15,165 nucleotides of DNA from Brevibacillus_F sp035644815 (GCA_035644815.1 DASQNU010000254.1:1-15165), one strand, 5' to 3'. Counted from the stretch's first letter, positions 5,682-12,480 are shown. Notes: a model not told the origin generated them from the sequence alone. Program-made: numbers and translations.

Positions 5682-7037
5682 TTGGACAGTATTCCGATAG
5701 GGGAGACCATGTTCAAACTGCTGCTTGTTGTTTTTTTAGTGCTCCTCAACGGTTTCTTTGTCGCAGCAGAGTTCGCTTTGGTGAAAGTCCGCCAGACTCG
5801 CTTGATGCAATTGGTGAGTGAAGGAAACAGCCGGGCGAAATACGCACAAAAGGTCACGCAAAAGCTTGATGCCTACCTGTCTGCCTGCCAGCTGGGAATT
5901 ACACTGGCATCGCTTGGATTAGGTTGGGTTGGGGAAGAGACAATCGCCCATTTCGTGCATCCGGTACTCGCTTGGCTGAATATGCCGGTGTATCTGGTGA
6001 CGCCGATCTCGGTCGCCATTGCCTTTATTTTCATCACGTTCCTGCACATCATCTTTGGTGAACTGATGCCCAAATCGCTTGCGATCCAAAAAGCAGAAAC
6101 CACTTCACTATGGACAGCAGCACCGCTCATGTTCTTCTACAAGCTCAGCTATCCGCTTATTTGGATGCTGAACGGTACGGCCAACTTCTTCCTGCGTCGC
6201 ATCGGCATTGAGCCGGCCAAAGAAAATGAGTCCGCTCATACAGAAGAAGAAATCCGACTACTGGTAAGTGAAAGTCATCGAAACGGTCATATTGACCAGA
6301 CGGAATTAGCGCTGATGGATAATGTTTTCGAATTCTCCGAACGCTTGGCACGCGAAATCATGATTCCGCGGATCGATATGATTTGTCTGTATGACGATAA
6401 CACGTATGAAGAGACGCTGGAAATCATGCGGGAATCCCGACACTCTCGTCTGCCGGTCGCACACGAGGATAAGGACCGCATTATCGGCTTCGTCCATACA
6501 ACCGATTTTTATTTGTCCGCCTTAACCAAGGGCGAAGCAAATCTGCATGATTTCATCCGCCCGGTTGTCACCGTACCGGAATCGATGGAAATCAGCCATG
6601 TGCTGCGACTGTTGCAAAAGCGCCGCTCCCAATTGGCCATTGTCATCGACGAGTACGGAGGGACGGCAGGCTTAATCACCATGGAAGATATCCTGGAAGA
6701 GATTGTCGGCGATATACAAGACGAGTTCGATGAACATGAGCGTCCCGAAGTGGAATCCTCCAACAACGTGTTGTCTGTTTCCGGGAAAACCTTGTTATCC
6801 GAGCTGAGTGATTATATCCCGATTGAAATATACTCAGATGACGTAGATACGATTGCGGGCTGGCTCTACAGCCAACTGAATGAGGAAGTAGCAGCAGGCA
6901 AGTCCGTCCAATACGAAAATTATTTGTTCACCATCAGCGAGCTGGAAAACCACCGGATTACGCGTGTGGAAATCAGCCAGTCGGAAGAAAATGACGAACT
7001 GGAAAAAGATACAAACATCTTGATGAAAGCTCAGTAA
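5682..7037 (+). CDS. CNNM/CorC (hemolysin-family) membrane protein with DUF21, CBS pair and CorC_HlyC domains
   Basis: About 451 residues in the layout of the CNNM/CorC family, which includes B. subtilis YhdP (MpfA) and is linked to magnesium export and resistance. Domains in order: an N-terminal DUF21 membrane domain (about residues 8-190, four hydrophobic segments, with LNGFFVAAEFALVKVR and GELMPKSLAIQK); a CBS pair (about 210-340, with IMIPRIDMICL, then SRLPVAHEDKDRIIGFVH and IDEYGGTAGLITMEDILEEI); and a C-terminal CorC_HlyC domain (about 350-440). It has all parts of the family and normal length. The start is uncertain. ATG 5670 has no usable ribosome binding site, whereas TTG 5682 has GGAG 6 bases upstream, so 5682 is chosen; ATG 5709 is another option. 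It is monocistronic between a strong promoter and a strong terminator. Haemolytic activity is not implied. Confidence 0.88.
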   Translation: MDSIPIGETMFKLLLVVFLVLLNGFFVAAEFALVKVRQTRLMQLVSEGNSRAKYAQKVTQKLDAYLSACQLGITLASLGLGWVGEETIAHFVHPVLAWLNMPVYLVTPISVAIAFIFITFLHIIFGELMPKSLAIQKAETTSLWTAAPLMFFYKLSYPLIWMLNGTANFFLRRIGIEPAKENESAHTEEEIRLLVSESHRNGHIDQTELALMDNVFEFSERLAREIMIPRIDMICLYDDNTYEETLEIMRESRHSRLPVAHEDKDRIIGFVHTTDFYLSALTKGEANLHDFIRPVVTVPESMEISHVLRLLQKRRSQLAIVIDEYGGTAGLITMEDILEEIVGDIQDEFDEHERPEVESSNNVLSVSGKTLLSELSDYIPIEIYSDDVDTIAGWLYSQLNEEVAAGKSVQYENYLFTISELENHRITRVEISQSEENDELEKDTNILMKAQ

Positions 7038-7055
7038 TCTTGCATGGAGCGTAAG

Positions 7056-7088
7056 CGGAGCCGTTCTTCCACAGAGCGGCTCCGTTTT
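7056..7088 (+). terminator. Intrinsic terminator after the CNNM-family gene
   Basis: Arms 7056-7063 and 7077-7084 (CGGAGCCG/CGGCTCCG) form a perfect 8-bp GC-rich stem, followed by TTTT and flanked upstream by AA that can pair with the Ts. Confidence 0.8.
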
Positions 7089-7122
7089 CCTTTGGCAGCA
7101 TCACAACGGAAATCATGCCGTC

Positions 7123-7172
7123 AAGCCCTTACATCTGCCCGCGTATCTGGTACGATGAGAAGGGCTTTTTTT
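7123..7172 (+). terminator. Second terminator-like hairpin with an internal promoter-like sequence
   Basis: AAGCCCTT (7123-7130) pairs with AAGGGCTT (7160-7167) and the run continues to seven Ts at 7166-7172. CATC/GATG can add an inner stem. The large loop holds TTACAT (7129-7134), a 16-base spacer and TACGAT (7151-7156) with TG at 7148-7149, a plausible extended -10 promoter for the helicase gene. Confidence 0.5.
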
Positions 7173-7240
7173 ACGAACGGTAAGGAAACAAGGACGCTTC
7201 CAGCAATCAAGCATGGTAGCGACCTGTATGAGGTGTAACT

Positions 7241-9538
7241 ATGAAAGTAGCCATAACTGATGGGGAAACCATCATCATCCAAGAACATACATACGAGCGT
7301 ATCCCCGAATGGCGTACGCTCAGCGCGCAGGGCAAGCTACATTGTCCCCGATGCGCACAACCACTGCGTCTCTTCGCGGGCATCAGCGTAGATCCGCATT
7401 TCGTCCATGCATCCCACACGGATTGTCTGGGTCTATCTCCAGAAGAGGTGCCTACACCAGTCATCGTATCCGAGGCTAAGCAAGAAACCGCAGCAGCCAG
7501 CGAGCTGCTGGTAGGCTCTTTTCGTCTCCCGAAAAGCCGTGCGATTATCAGCGAAGACGAACAGATTCAAGGAGCCGTGAAACCGCAAGAATTCCGCGAG
7601 CGTCTGACTCCACGGATTGCCATACCTGCCTGGTCCAAAGACGAGGAAGAGACGCTTCATCCGCATCAGCAACGCGCTGTGCATAAGACGGACGGTCCCC
7701 TGCTCATTTTAGCTGGTGCAGGAAGCGGCAAGACAAGGGTCATGACAGAACGGACAAGCCATTTGATCGCTGAAAAAGGAGTAGATCCCCGTCATATCAT
7801 GGTGGTCACCTTTACGACGAAAGCGGCAGAAGAACTGAAGGCACGTCTGGCTGCCCGCCTTTCCCGCCAACAAGCAGCGAGCTTGGTCACCGGTACGTTT
7901 CACTCCATTTTTTATCGCATGCTGCAGCACCATCAACCGCAGCAGTGGGACCAGAAGAAGCTGCTGAAGCAGAATTGGCAAAAGCGACGCCTGCTGCAGG
8001 AATCCGGTTTGCTCCAGCATCCAGAGCTCTCTTTCCAAAAAGAAAGTGAATTTGATGAAGCGTTGGATTTGATCAGCCGATGGAAAAATGAATCCCTCTC
8101 CCCTTCACAGGCTGCCGCACTCGCTCAGGATAGCGAGGAGATCCAACGAGCACAGCTCCTGTTTCCTCTCTATGAAGAAGCCAAACGCAAAAGCGGTTGG
8201 TTTGATTTTGATGATATGCTCAGCGGGTGCCATAAGCTGTTAACCGAGGAGCCGGATGTGCTGCGTCGTTATCAAGAGCGGATCCACTACCTCATGATCG
8301 ATGAGTTCCAGGATATTAACCGCATCCAATATGAAACGATCAAGCTGCTGGCCGCACCGCAAAACAATCTGTGCGTGGTCGGCGATGACGATCAGTCGAT
8401 CTATGGCTTTCGCGGCAGTGACCCGCAATACATTTTGGGCTTTACCAAGGATTATCCGCAAGCGGAGACGATTACACTGGAGGTCAATTTCCGTTCGCGT
8501 TCCTCCATCGTCAGTCTCGGCTATTCCTTGATCGGGAATAATCGCTCGCGGTGGAAAAAGGATATCAAGTCCTTTCATCCGGAAGAAGGAGATACGTATC
8601 TCTTTTACCCGATCGATGAAGAAGAGCAGGCTTCCCGCATCGTCGATGAGATCAGCATACAGAGGGAAAATGGAGCGTCCTTGCAGCAGTTCGCCATTTT
8701 GCTGCGGACGAACGAAACTGCCCGACCGATTTTGGAACGCATGATGGAGGCCAATCTGCCTTTTCGCTTTATACAGGAGGAAGAGCCATTTTATGAAAAG
8801 CAAGCCGTGCGCTGGGCCCTGAATTACTTGAAGCTTTCCTTGAACCGCGATGACGCTAGCGCCATGCGTGAGATCCTTTCCACCTTGTATCTCTCTCAGG
8901 AACAATGGAATGTGCTGCGCAGCCAGTCCATTCTCGATGACGTTCCGTTGGTGGATGTATTGCCACGTCTTCCCCATTTGAAGGGATATCAGCGCAGCCA
9001 CCTGCAAAAAATCGCCGACCTGCTGAAGGATCTGCCTGAATGTACACCAGCCCAAGCACTTGAGCTCATCTTCGAGGACGGAAAATTGCGCGACTACGTT
9101 AAAAAACGGAGCAAAGATAAGTCCGGACCAGCCAAAAATCGGGCCAGCGACGAGTTGCAGCAGCTTCTGGTCACAGCGAGAAGGCATGCGACGCTGCCGG
9201 AATTTCTCGCCCACATCGAGGAAATGAACCAAAAGGAAAAAGCGTGGAGGAAACTAGCTCCCACGCTTGAAGACAGTGTGCAAATCTTAAGCATCCATCG
9301 GGCAAAAGGCCTCGAGTTCGATACCGTATTCCTCCCAGATCTGGTCGAGGGGGCGTTGCCTCACGAATATGCACTCGATGAATTGCGCAAAGGAAATTCC
9401 CTCGCTATCGAGGAAGAAAGACGCTTGATGTACGTCGCGATTACACGGGCTAAGCGCCAACTATGTATTGGGATTCCCCAAAATCGCTTCAGCAGAAAAA
9501 CCCGTGTCTCCCGCTTTATCTCTGAAATGGGCCGATGA
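7241..9538 (+). CDS. yjcD: UvrD/Rep-family (SF1A) DNA helicase with N-terminal Cys/His cluster, YjcD-like
   Basis: A 765-residue superfamily 1A helicase that would unwind DNA 3' to 5' using ATP. All core motifs are present: Q motif LHPHQQRAV near residue 139, Walker A AGAGSGKT (158-165), Ia VVTFTTKAAEEL, TGTFHS, Walker B LMIDEFQDIN, III VVGDDDQSIYGFRG, IV NFRSRSS, V SIHRAKGLEFD and VI RRLMYVAITRAKR. Compared with UvrD/PcrA there is an extra N-terminal region of about 135 residues. It carries CPRC (Cys35, Cys38), then HFVH (His53, His56) and Cys62, resembling the N-terminal Cys/His motif of CoiA-like proteins. From memory B. subtilis YjcD has similar length and layout. PcrA is less likely because of this extension and a shorter C-terminus. 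The start is ATG 7241 with GAGGTG at 7230-7235. The last 78 bases overlap a possible small antisense gene. Confidence 0.88.
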   Translation: MKVAITDGETIIIQEHTYERIPEWRTLSAQGKLHCPRCAQPLRLFAGISVDPHFVHASHTDCLGLSPEEVPTPVIVSEAKQETAAASELLVGSFRLPKSRAIISEDEQIQGAVKPQEFRERLTPRIAIPAWSKDEEETLHPHQQRAVHKTDGPLLILAGAGSGKTRVMTERTSHLIAEKGVDPRHIMVVTFTTKAAEELKARLAARLSRQQAASLVTGTFHSIFYRMLQHHQPQQWDQKKLLKQNWQKRRLLQESGLLQHPELSFQKESEFDEALDLISRWKNESLSPSQAAALAQDSEEIQRAQLLFPLYEEAKRKSGWFDFDDMLSGCHKLLTEEPDVLRRYQERIHYLMIDEFQDINRIQYETIKLLAAPQNNLCVVGDDDQSIYGFRGSDPQYILGFTKDYPQAETITLEVNFRSRSSIVSLGYSLIGNNRSRWKKDIKSFHPEEGDTYLFYPIDEEEQASRIVDEISIQRENGASLQQFAILLRTNETARPILERMMEANLPFRFIQEEEPFYEKQAVRWALNYLKLSLNRDDASAMREILSTLYLSQEQWNVLRSQSILDDVPLVDVLPRLPHLKGYQRSHLQKIADLLKDLPECTPAQALELIFEDGKLRDYVKKRSKDKSGPAKNRASDELQQLLVTARRHATLPEFLAHIEEMNQKEKAWRKLAPTLEDSVQILSIHRAKGLEFDTVFLPDLVEGALPHEYALDELRKGNSLAIEEERRLMYVAITRAKRQLCIGIPQNRFSRKTRVSRFISEMGR

Positions 9539-9634
9539 TTCCTCCACAGCGCCTGTATCGGGTGGAATCAAATAATCGAAGCGGCCGAGATAGTGCAGCA
9601 TTTCTTCATAAGAAGTAATAATCGGATAAAGCAT
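9461..9634 (-). CDS. Possible small gene, 57 residues, overlapping the 3' end of the helicase gene
   Basis: A minus-strand frame from ATG 9634-9632 to TAG 9463-9461. Its first 32 codons lie outside the helicase gene and the rest is antisense to its last 78 bases. The peptide opens with MLYPIITSYEEMLHYLGRFD and then YLIPPDTGAVEE, which has the look of a real soluble domain; the distal half is less protein-like. A near-ideal AAGGAG (9643-9648) sits 8 bases before the ATG. However, this site is part of the fabI terminator stem, and the mirror arm produces the same motif on the plus strand, so it could be coincidence. No separate promoter is evident, so expression would depend on fabI read-through. 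I do not recognise the family. Confidence 0.4.
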   Translation of the reverse strand: MLYPIITSYEEMLHYLGRFDYLIPPDTGAVEESSAHFRDKAGDTGFSAEAILGNPNT

Positions 9635-9637
9635 AAG

Positions 9638-9689
9638 AAAAGCTCCTTCCTGCCTCTTTTTTCTAAGATGCCGCAGGAAGGAGCTTTTT
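9638..9689. terminator. Perfect 16-bp bidirectional terminator between yjcD and fabI
   Basis: Arms 9638-9653 and 9673-9688 are perfectly complementary over 16 bases, with a 19-base loop. On the plus strand the stem ends in TTTTT; on the minus strand it ends in TTTTCTT. It lies between the helicase stop (9538) and the fabI stop (9702-9700) and should end transcription from both sides. Confidence 0.85.
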
Positions 9690-9699
9690 ATGCCATTTT

Positions 9700-10476
9700 T
9701 TATCGGCCCATGATGCTGTAGCCTGCATCCACGTGGATGATTTCCCCGGTAATACCGCGAGACAGATGGCTGAACAGGAAAAGCGCTGTATCACCCACTT
9801 CGCTCTGGTCAATCATGCGGCGAAGCGGTGCTTTTTCCTCGATTTCCTTGGTGATGGCATTGAAGTTGCTGATGCCTTTTGCTGCCAAGGTACGGATCGG
9901 ACCTGCCGAGATCGCGTTGACGCGAATGTTTTCTTTGCCGAGATCTGCTGCCAGGTAACGCATGCTGGCATCCAGCGCTGCTTTGGCGACACCCATGACA
10001 TTGTAGTTCGTTACTACGCGCTCGCCACCCAGGTAGGTCAGAGTCACGATGCTGCCGCCTTCTGTCATCAGCGGACGAGCTTCTCTTGCTACTGCTACCA
10101 GGGAATAAGCACTGATGTCTTGTGCCAGAGCATAGCCGTCACGGGAAGTGTTTACAAACTCCCCTTCCAGCTCTTCTTTTTTGGCAAACGCGATGCAATG
10201 AGCAACTCCATGCAACACGCCAACTTTTTCCTTGATTTGAGCAAAAGCAGTAACAACCTCTTCATCCTTGGTAACATCACAGTCAATCAGGATCATTTCC
10301 GGTTGATCCAAGGTTTCTGCCAATTTTGCCACGTTATCACGCAGACGCTCACCTTGGTAGGTAAAGATCAGATTCGCTCCTGCCTTGGAAAGTGACTGCG
10401 CGATCCCCCAAGCGATACTACGGTGATTGGCAACACCCATGATGAGAATATTTTTTCCTTTTAACAAGGTATCCAT
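9700..10476 (-). CDS. fabI: Enoyl-[acyl-carrier-protein] reductase (NADH-type) FabI
   Basis: A 258-residue short-chain dehydrogenase-like enzyme that reduces trans-2-enoyl-ACP to acyl-ACP in the last step of each fatty-acid elongation cycle in the cytosol. The cofactor-binding motif is GVANHRSIAWG (residues 14-24). The catalytic pair is Tyr158 and Lys165 in the FabI-type Y-x6-K spacing (NYNVMGVAKAALD), with the second conserved Tyr148 in TYLGGE. DVTK near 67 and SAGPIRTLAAKGI near 190 are typical of FabI rather than FabL or FabK. The length equals that of B. subtilis FabI. The start is ATG 10476, with AAAAGGGG upstream, giving the standard N-terminus MDTLLKGKNI; longer in-frame starts run into the promoter. 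FabI is the target of triclosan. The gene has its own promoter and a strong terminator and appears monocistronic. Confidence 0.97.
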   Translation of the reverse strand: MDTLLKGKNILIMGVANHRSIAWGIAQSLSKAGANLIFTYQGERLRDNVAKLAETLDQPEMILIDCDVTKDEEVVTAFAQIKEKVGVLHGVAHCIAFAKKEELEGEFVNTSRDGYALAQDISAYSLVAVAREARPLMTEGGSIVTLTYLGGERVVTNYNVMGVAKAALDASMRYLAADLGKENIRVNAISAGPIRTLAAKGISNFNAITKEIEEKAPLRRMIDQSEVGDTALFLFSHLSRGITGEIIHVDAGYSIMGR

Positions 10477-10507
10477 CTGTTTCGACCCCTTTTCCATTTT
10501 TCTCCCT

Positions 10508-10539
10508 AGCATTATAACCCATAATGCTTGCAGTGACGA
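10508..10539 (-). promoter_or_regulatory. fabI promoter with inverted repeat over the -10
   Basis: On the minus strand TCGTCA (10539-10534), a 17-base spacer and a perfect TATAAT (10516-10511). An inverted repeat with 8-base arms, AGCATTAT (10508-10515) and ATAATGCT (10521-10528), covers the -10 and could be an operator. It does not resemble the FapR site as I know it. Confidence 0.6.
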
Positions 10540-10591
10540 GGACAAGTCTAGGGAAAAAGTGGATGGGGGAACCCGACGGCTAAAAATCCAG

Positions 10592-10768
10592 CTATTCTCC
10601 TTGCTGCATGCTGCTGGCTAATTGATCCACTGGTGCTGCTCCCGCATTCTGATCAAAGGCCCATGCCTCTTCAATCGGGTTGAGCGGAGTACCTACGGTT
10701 GGCAGTTCAGCTTGCAGATGAACCTGCCCCTCCACTTGGTTTTGCTCGGGAAATTGACCGGATTCCAT
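10592..10768 (-). CDS. Small acidic protein, 58 residues, unknown function
   Basis: The start is ATG 10768, with AAAAGGAG (10779-10786) 10 bases upstream; an in-frame ATG at 10792 would place that site inside the gene and is rejected. The peptide begins MESGQFPEQNQVEGQVHLQ, continues with ELPTVGTPLNPIEEAWAFDQ and ends DQLASSMQQGE. It is rich in Gln, Glu, Ala and Pro and has no cysteine, membrane segment or signal peptide. I recognise no family. It lies 65 bases downstream of the ZIP transporter gene on the same strand and could be co-transcribed with it, and about 115 bases upstream of the fabI start. No clear terminator follows, so transcripts may run on into fabI. Confidence 0.6.
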   Translation of the reverse strand: MESGQFPEQNQVEGQVHLQAELPTVGTPLNPIEEAWAFDQNAGAAPVDQLASSMQQGE

Positions 10769-10833
10769 CGTGCATACACTCCTTTTCAGCAAAATTCACA
10801 GTTTGCTTCTAGCATGGAATCAAAGGAGCGCTT

Positions 10834-11571
10834 CTATGCATGCGAATGAGCACCGCCGCCCGTATAAAGCATTACCAGCATATAAATGAGAATGGCGGCA
10901 AAAAAACAAACGCCTGCCTGTAGTCCACCGTTTTTACGAACCAAGGGCACAAGATGACTCGCCGACACATACAAGAAAATACCTGCTGTCAACGCTAGGA
11001 TGGCCTGTGACCAGCGTGCAGACAGCCATGAATCCGCGGCAGCCATTACGATCGTACCGAGCAGCGTGGCGATCCCTAATGAGGCAGATGCCAAAAACGC
11101 GATGAACCGACTGCGTGTTGCCGCTAAAAATAGCGAAGCAACCGTAATCCCATCGGGAATTTTATGAATCATCATGGCTACCAGCAAGGAAAAGCCGAGC
11201 TGCACGTCCACCCGGTAACTCGCCATTAATGACATACCTTCCATACATGCATGAACCAACATCCCCGTATAGACCCCGTATACCCCGGTTACCCCGTCCA
11301 GCTCGTCTTTCCCTCTGAGCAGATCGAACACCAGCAAGGAGGAAAAGCCAAGTATCACCAACGGAATGAGCGTTTCCCCCTCTCCTCCAATGCTATGCGG
11401 CAACAGATCTAGGAGGGTAATGGCTAACAACAATCCCCCCCCTGCACTGATCATCATCGTCAACGCGTTTTGCGACCAACTGCGACGCAAAAATAGGAGA
11501 AATCCTCCCAAGCCGCTTGCTGCAAGAACAGCAAACATAAGAGCCAGTGTTGGTGCTTGCAGCCACTCCAC
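10834..11571 (-). CDS. ZIP-family divalent metal transporter
   Basis: About 245 residues with eight predicted membrane helices, the standard length of bacterial ZIP transporters, which import zinc and sometimes iron or manganese. The metal-binding helices carry HACMEGMSL in helix 4 and HKIPDG in helix 5 (MIHKIPDGITVAS), the family's paired HxxxEG and HxxPE/DG motifs. A further possible site is HLVP in the seventh helix, and the C-terminus ends in HSHA. The start is GTG 11571-11569, with GAGGGGG (11577-11583) 5 bases upstream; the in-frame ATG at 11616 lacks a ribosome binding site. It is divergent from the RacA-like gene across about 280 bases. No Zur-type operator is recognised. The substrate metal is inferred from family only. 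Confidence 0.85.
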   Translation of the reverse strand: MEWLQAPTLALMFAVLAASGLGGFLLFLRRSWSQNALTMMISAGGGLLLAITLLDLLPHSIGGEGETLIPLVILGFSSLLVFDLLRGKDELDGVTGVYGVYTGMLVHACMEGMSLMASYRVDVQLGFSLLVAMMIHKIPDGITVASLFLAATRSRFIAFLASASLGIATLLGTIVMAAADSWLSARWSQAILALTAGIFLYVSASHLVPLVRKNGGLQAGVCFFAAILIYMLVMLYTGGGAHSHA

Positions 11572-11685
11572 CGAATCCCCCTCATTCCTACCTAATCTTT
11601 GGACATCTTTTCCCATTGTACGCGTGTCCCACCGGCATTATGTGGAAAACCATCATGCCCCCTAGAAGCGAAATGCCGGGAAGAC

Positions 11686-11777
11686 TGTCGACTTTCCCTA
11701 CGTTTTGACAAAAACAACAGGCGCCTGTCCATTTTCCGCGAATCGACACTACTTTTTAGAACCTTTGTCGATTTTCG
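11686..11777 (+). repeat. Three 12-base repeats at 40-bp steps, Spo0A-box-like
   Basis: TGTCGACTTTCC (11686), TGTCCATTTTCC (11726) and TGTCGATTTTCG (11766) start exactly 40 bases apart, close to four helical turns. The third, with its upstream TT, reads TTTGTCGAT, close to the Spo0A consensus TTTGTCGAA (TGNCGAA core). An inverted copy, TCGACA, lies at 11743-11748. A perfect palindrome, ACAGGCGCCTGT, spans 11717-11728. Confidence 0.5.
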
Positions 11778-11795
11778 ATTGCCCGGAAAAAATGG

Positions 11796-11804
11796 TGCTA
11801 TAAT
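11796..11804 (+). promoter_or_regulatory. Extended -10 of the RacA-like gene promoter
   Basis: TGCTATAAT gives a perfect extended -10 (TATAAT at 11799-11804) about 48 bases before the ATG. The -35 region is weak (TCGATT at 11775-11780 with an 18-base spacer) and overlaps the last Spo0A-box-like repeat, the usual geometry of an activated promoter. Confidence 0.55.
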
Positions 11805-11852
11805 GTCGCTAACTAGTAATCTCTCAAATGTCTCTCGTGAGGAGTGATTGGG

Positions 11853-12476
11853 ATGGATGTACAAGTATGGATGGCTTCCAAAGAGGTGGCGGATCGCCTC
11901 GATGTTCACGTACGCACATTGCGCAATTGGCTGGAGATGTTCGTGCCTGAGCATGAACGGCAAAAAAATCCACAAGGTCACTATTTGATCAGCGAGCACG
12001 GCTTTTCCCTCTTGAAGGAGGTAAAAGAGCGCAAAGACGCGGGAAACGCCTCGCTGCGCGACATTCAGCGACAATTGATCGAGGAAGGAAAACTTCCCGA
12101 GGAAATCGCGACCGCAGGCGAATTAACCGCAGCTGATGAAGCGGCCATTACGATTCCGGCAGACCGCTCTGTTCAGTCAGCCGCTCTTCACGAATTGGAG
12201 TTCACCGTGCAAGAAACCCTCTTCCAATTCCAAAAAGAAATGGCAGCCCTTTCTACTTTCCAACAGATGCAATCTACCATCCTGCAAAAAATCGCTGATA
12301 TTGAAGAGATGCAAGAGTCCCTTCGACTGGAAATGCGCCGCGTAACCTTCGAGATGGACTTGATGCAGCAGCGCTTGACTCGCCGCAAGCAACGGTATGA
12401 AAAACATCAGCCTCGTATATCGCTCAACCCGCTGCGCTGGTTTACCCGGACAGATCGCAGCATCTCTGCGGAATGA
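11853..12476 (+). CDS. MerR-type HTH/coiled-coil protein resembling RacA
   Basis: A 207-residue protein with an N-terminal MerR-like winged helix-turn-helix (about residues 5-75). In it, SKEVADRLDVHVRTLRNW is the recognition unit and GHYLISEHGFSLLKEVKER the wing and following helix. A linker comes next, then a long heptad-like helix (about 105-185) rich in Gln, Leu and Glu, predicted coiled coil. The chain ends in a basic tail with SLNPLRWF. No ligand-binding or metal-binding domain is seen. The layout matches RacA, which links the chromosome origin region to the cell pole in early sporulation; plasmid-type MerR/DUF3967 proteins are an alternative. The start is ATG 11853 with AGGAG (11840-11844) 8 bases upstream; GTG 11844 overlaps that site. 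Spo0A-box-like repeats upstream fit a sporulation role. The RacA name is inference. Confidence 0.65.
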   Translation: MDVQVWMASKEVADRLDVHVRTLRNWLEMFVPEHERQKNPQGHYLISEHGFSLLKEVKERKDAGNASLRDIQRQLIEEGKLPEEIATAGELTAADEAAITIPADRSVQSAALHELEFTVQETLFQFQKEMAALSTFQQMQSTILQKIADIEEMQESLRLEMRRVTFEMDLMQQRLTRRKQRYEKHQPRISLNPLRWFTRTDRSISAE

Positions 12477-12480
12477 GAAA

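Noticed and set aside
8240..9232. 330-codon frame on the minus strand
   Set aside because: It lies wholly antisense to helicase motifs that are clearly coding, has no recognisable product, and is an expected shadow in this codon usage.
9733..10395. 220-codon frame on the plus strand
   Set aside because: It is antisense to fabI, rich in Cys/His/Phe as expected for a shadow, and has no ribosome binding site.
11599..11847. 82-codon frame in the intergenic region ahead of the RacA-like gene
   Set aside because: No ribosome binding site, unlikely composition, and it crosses the promoter and the phased repeats.
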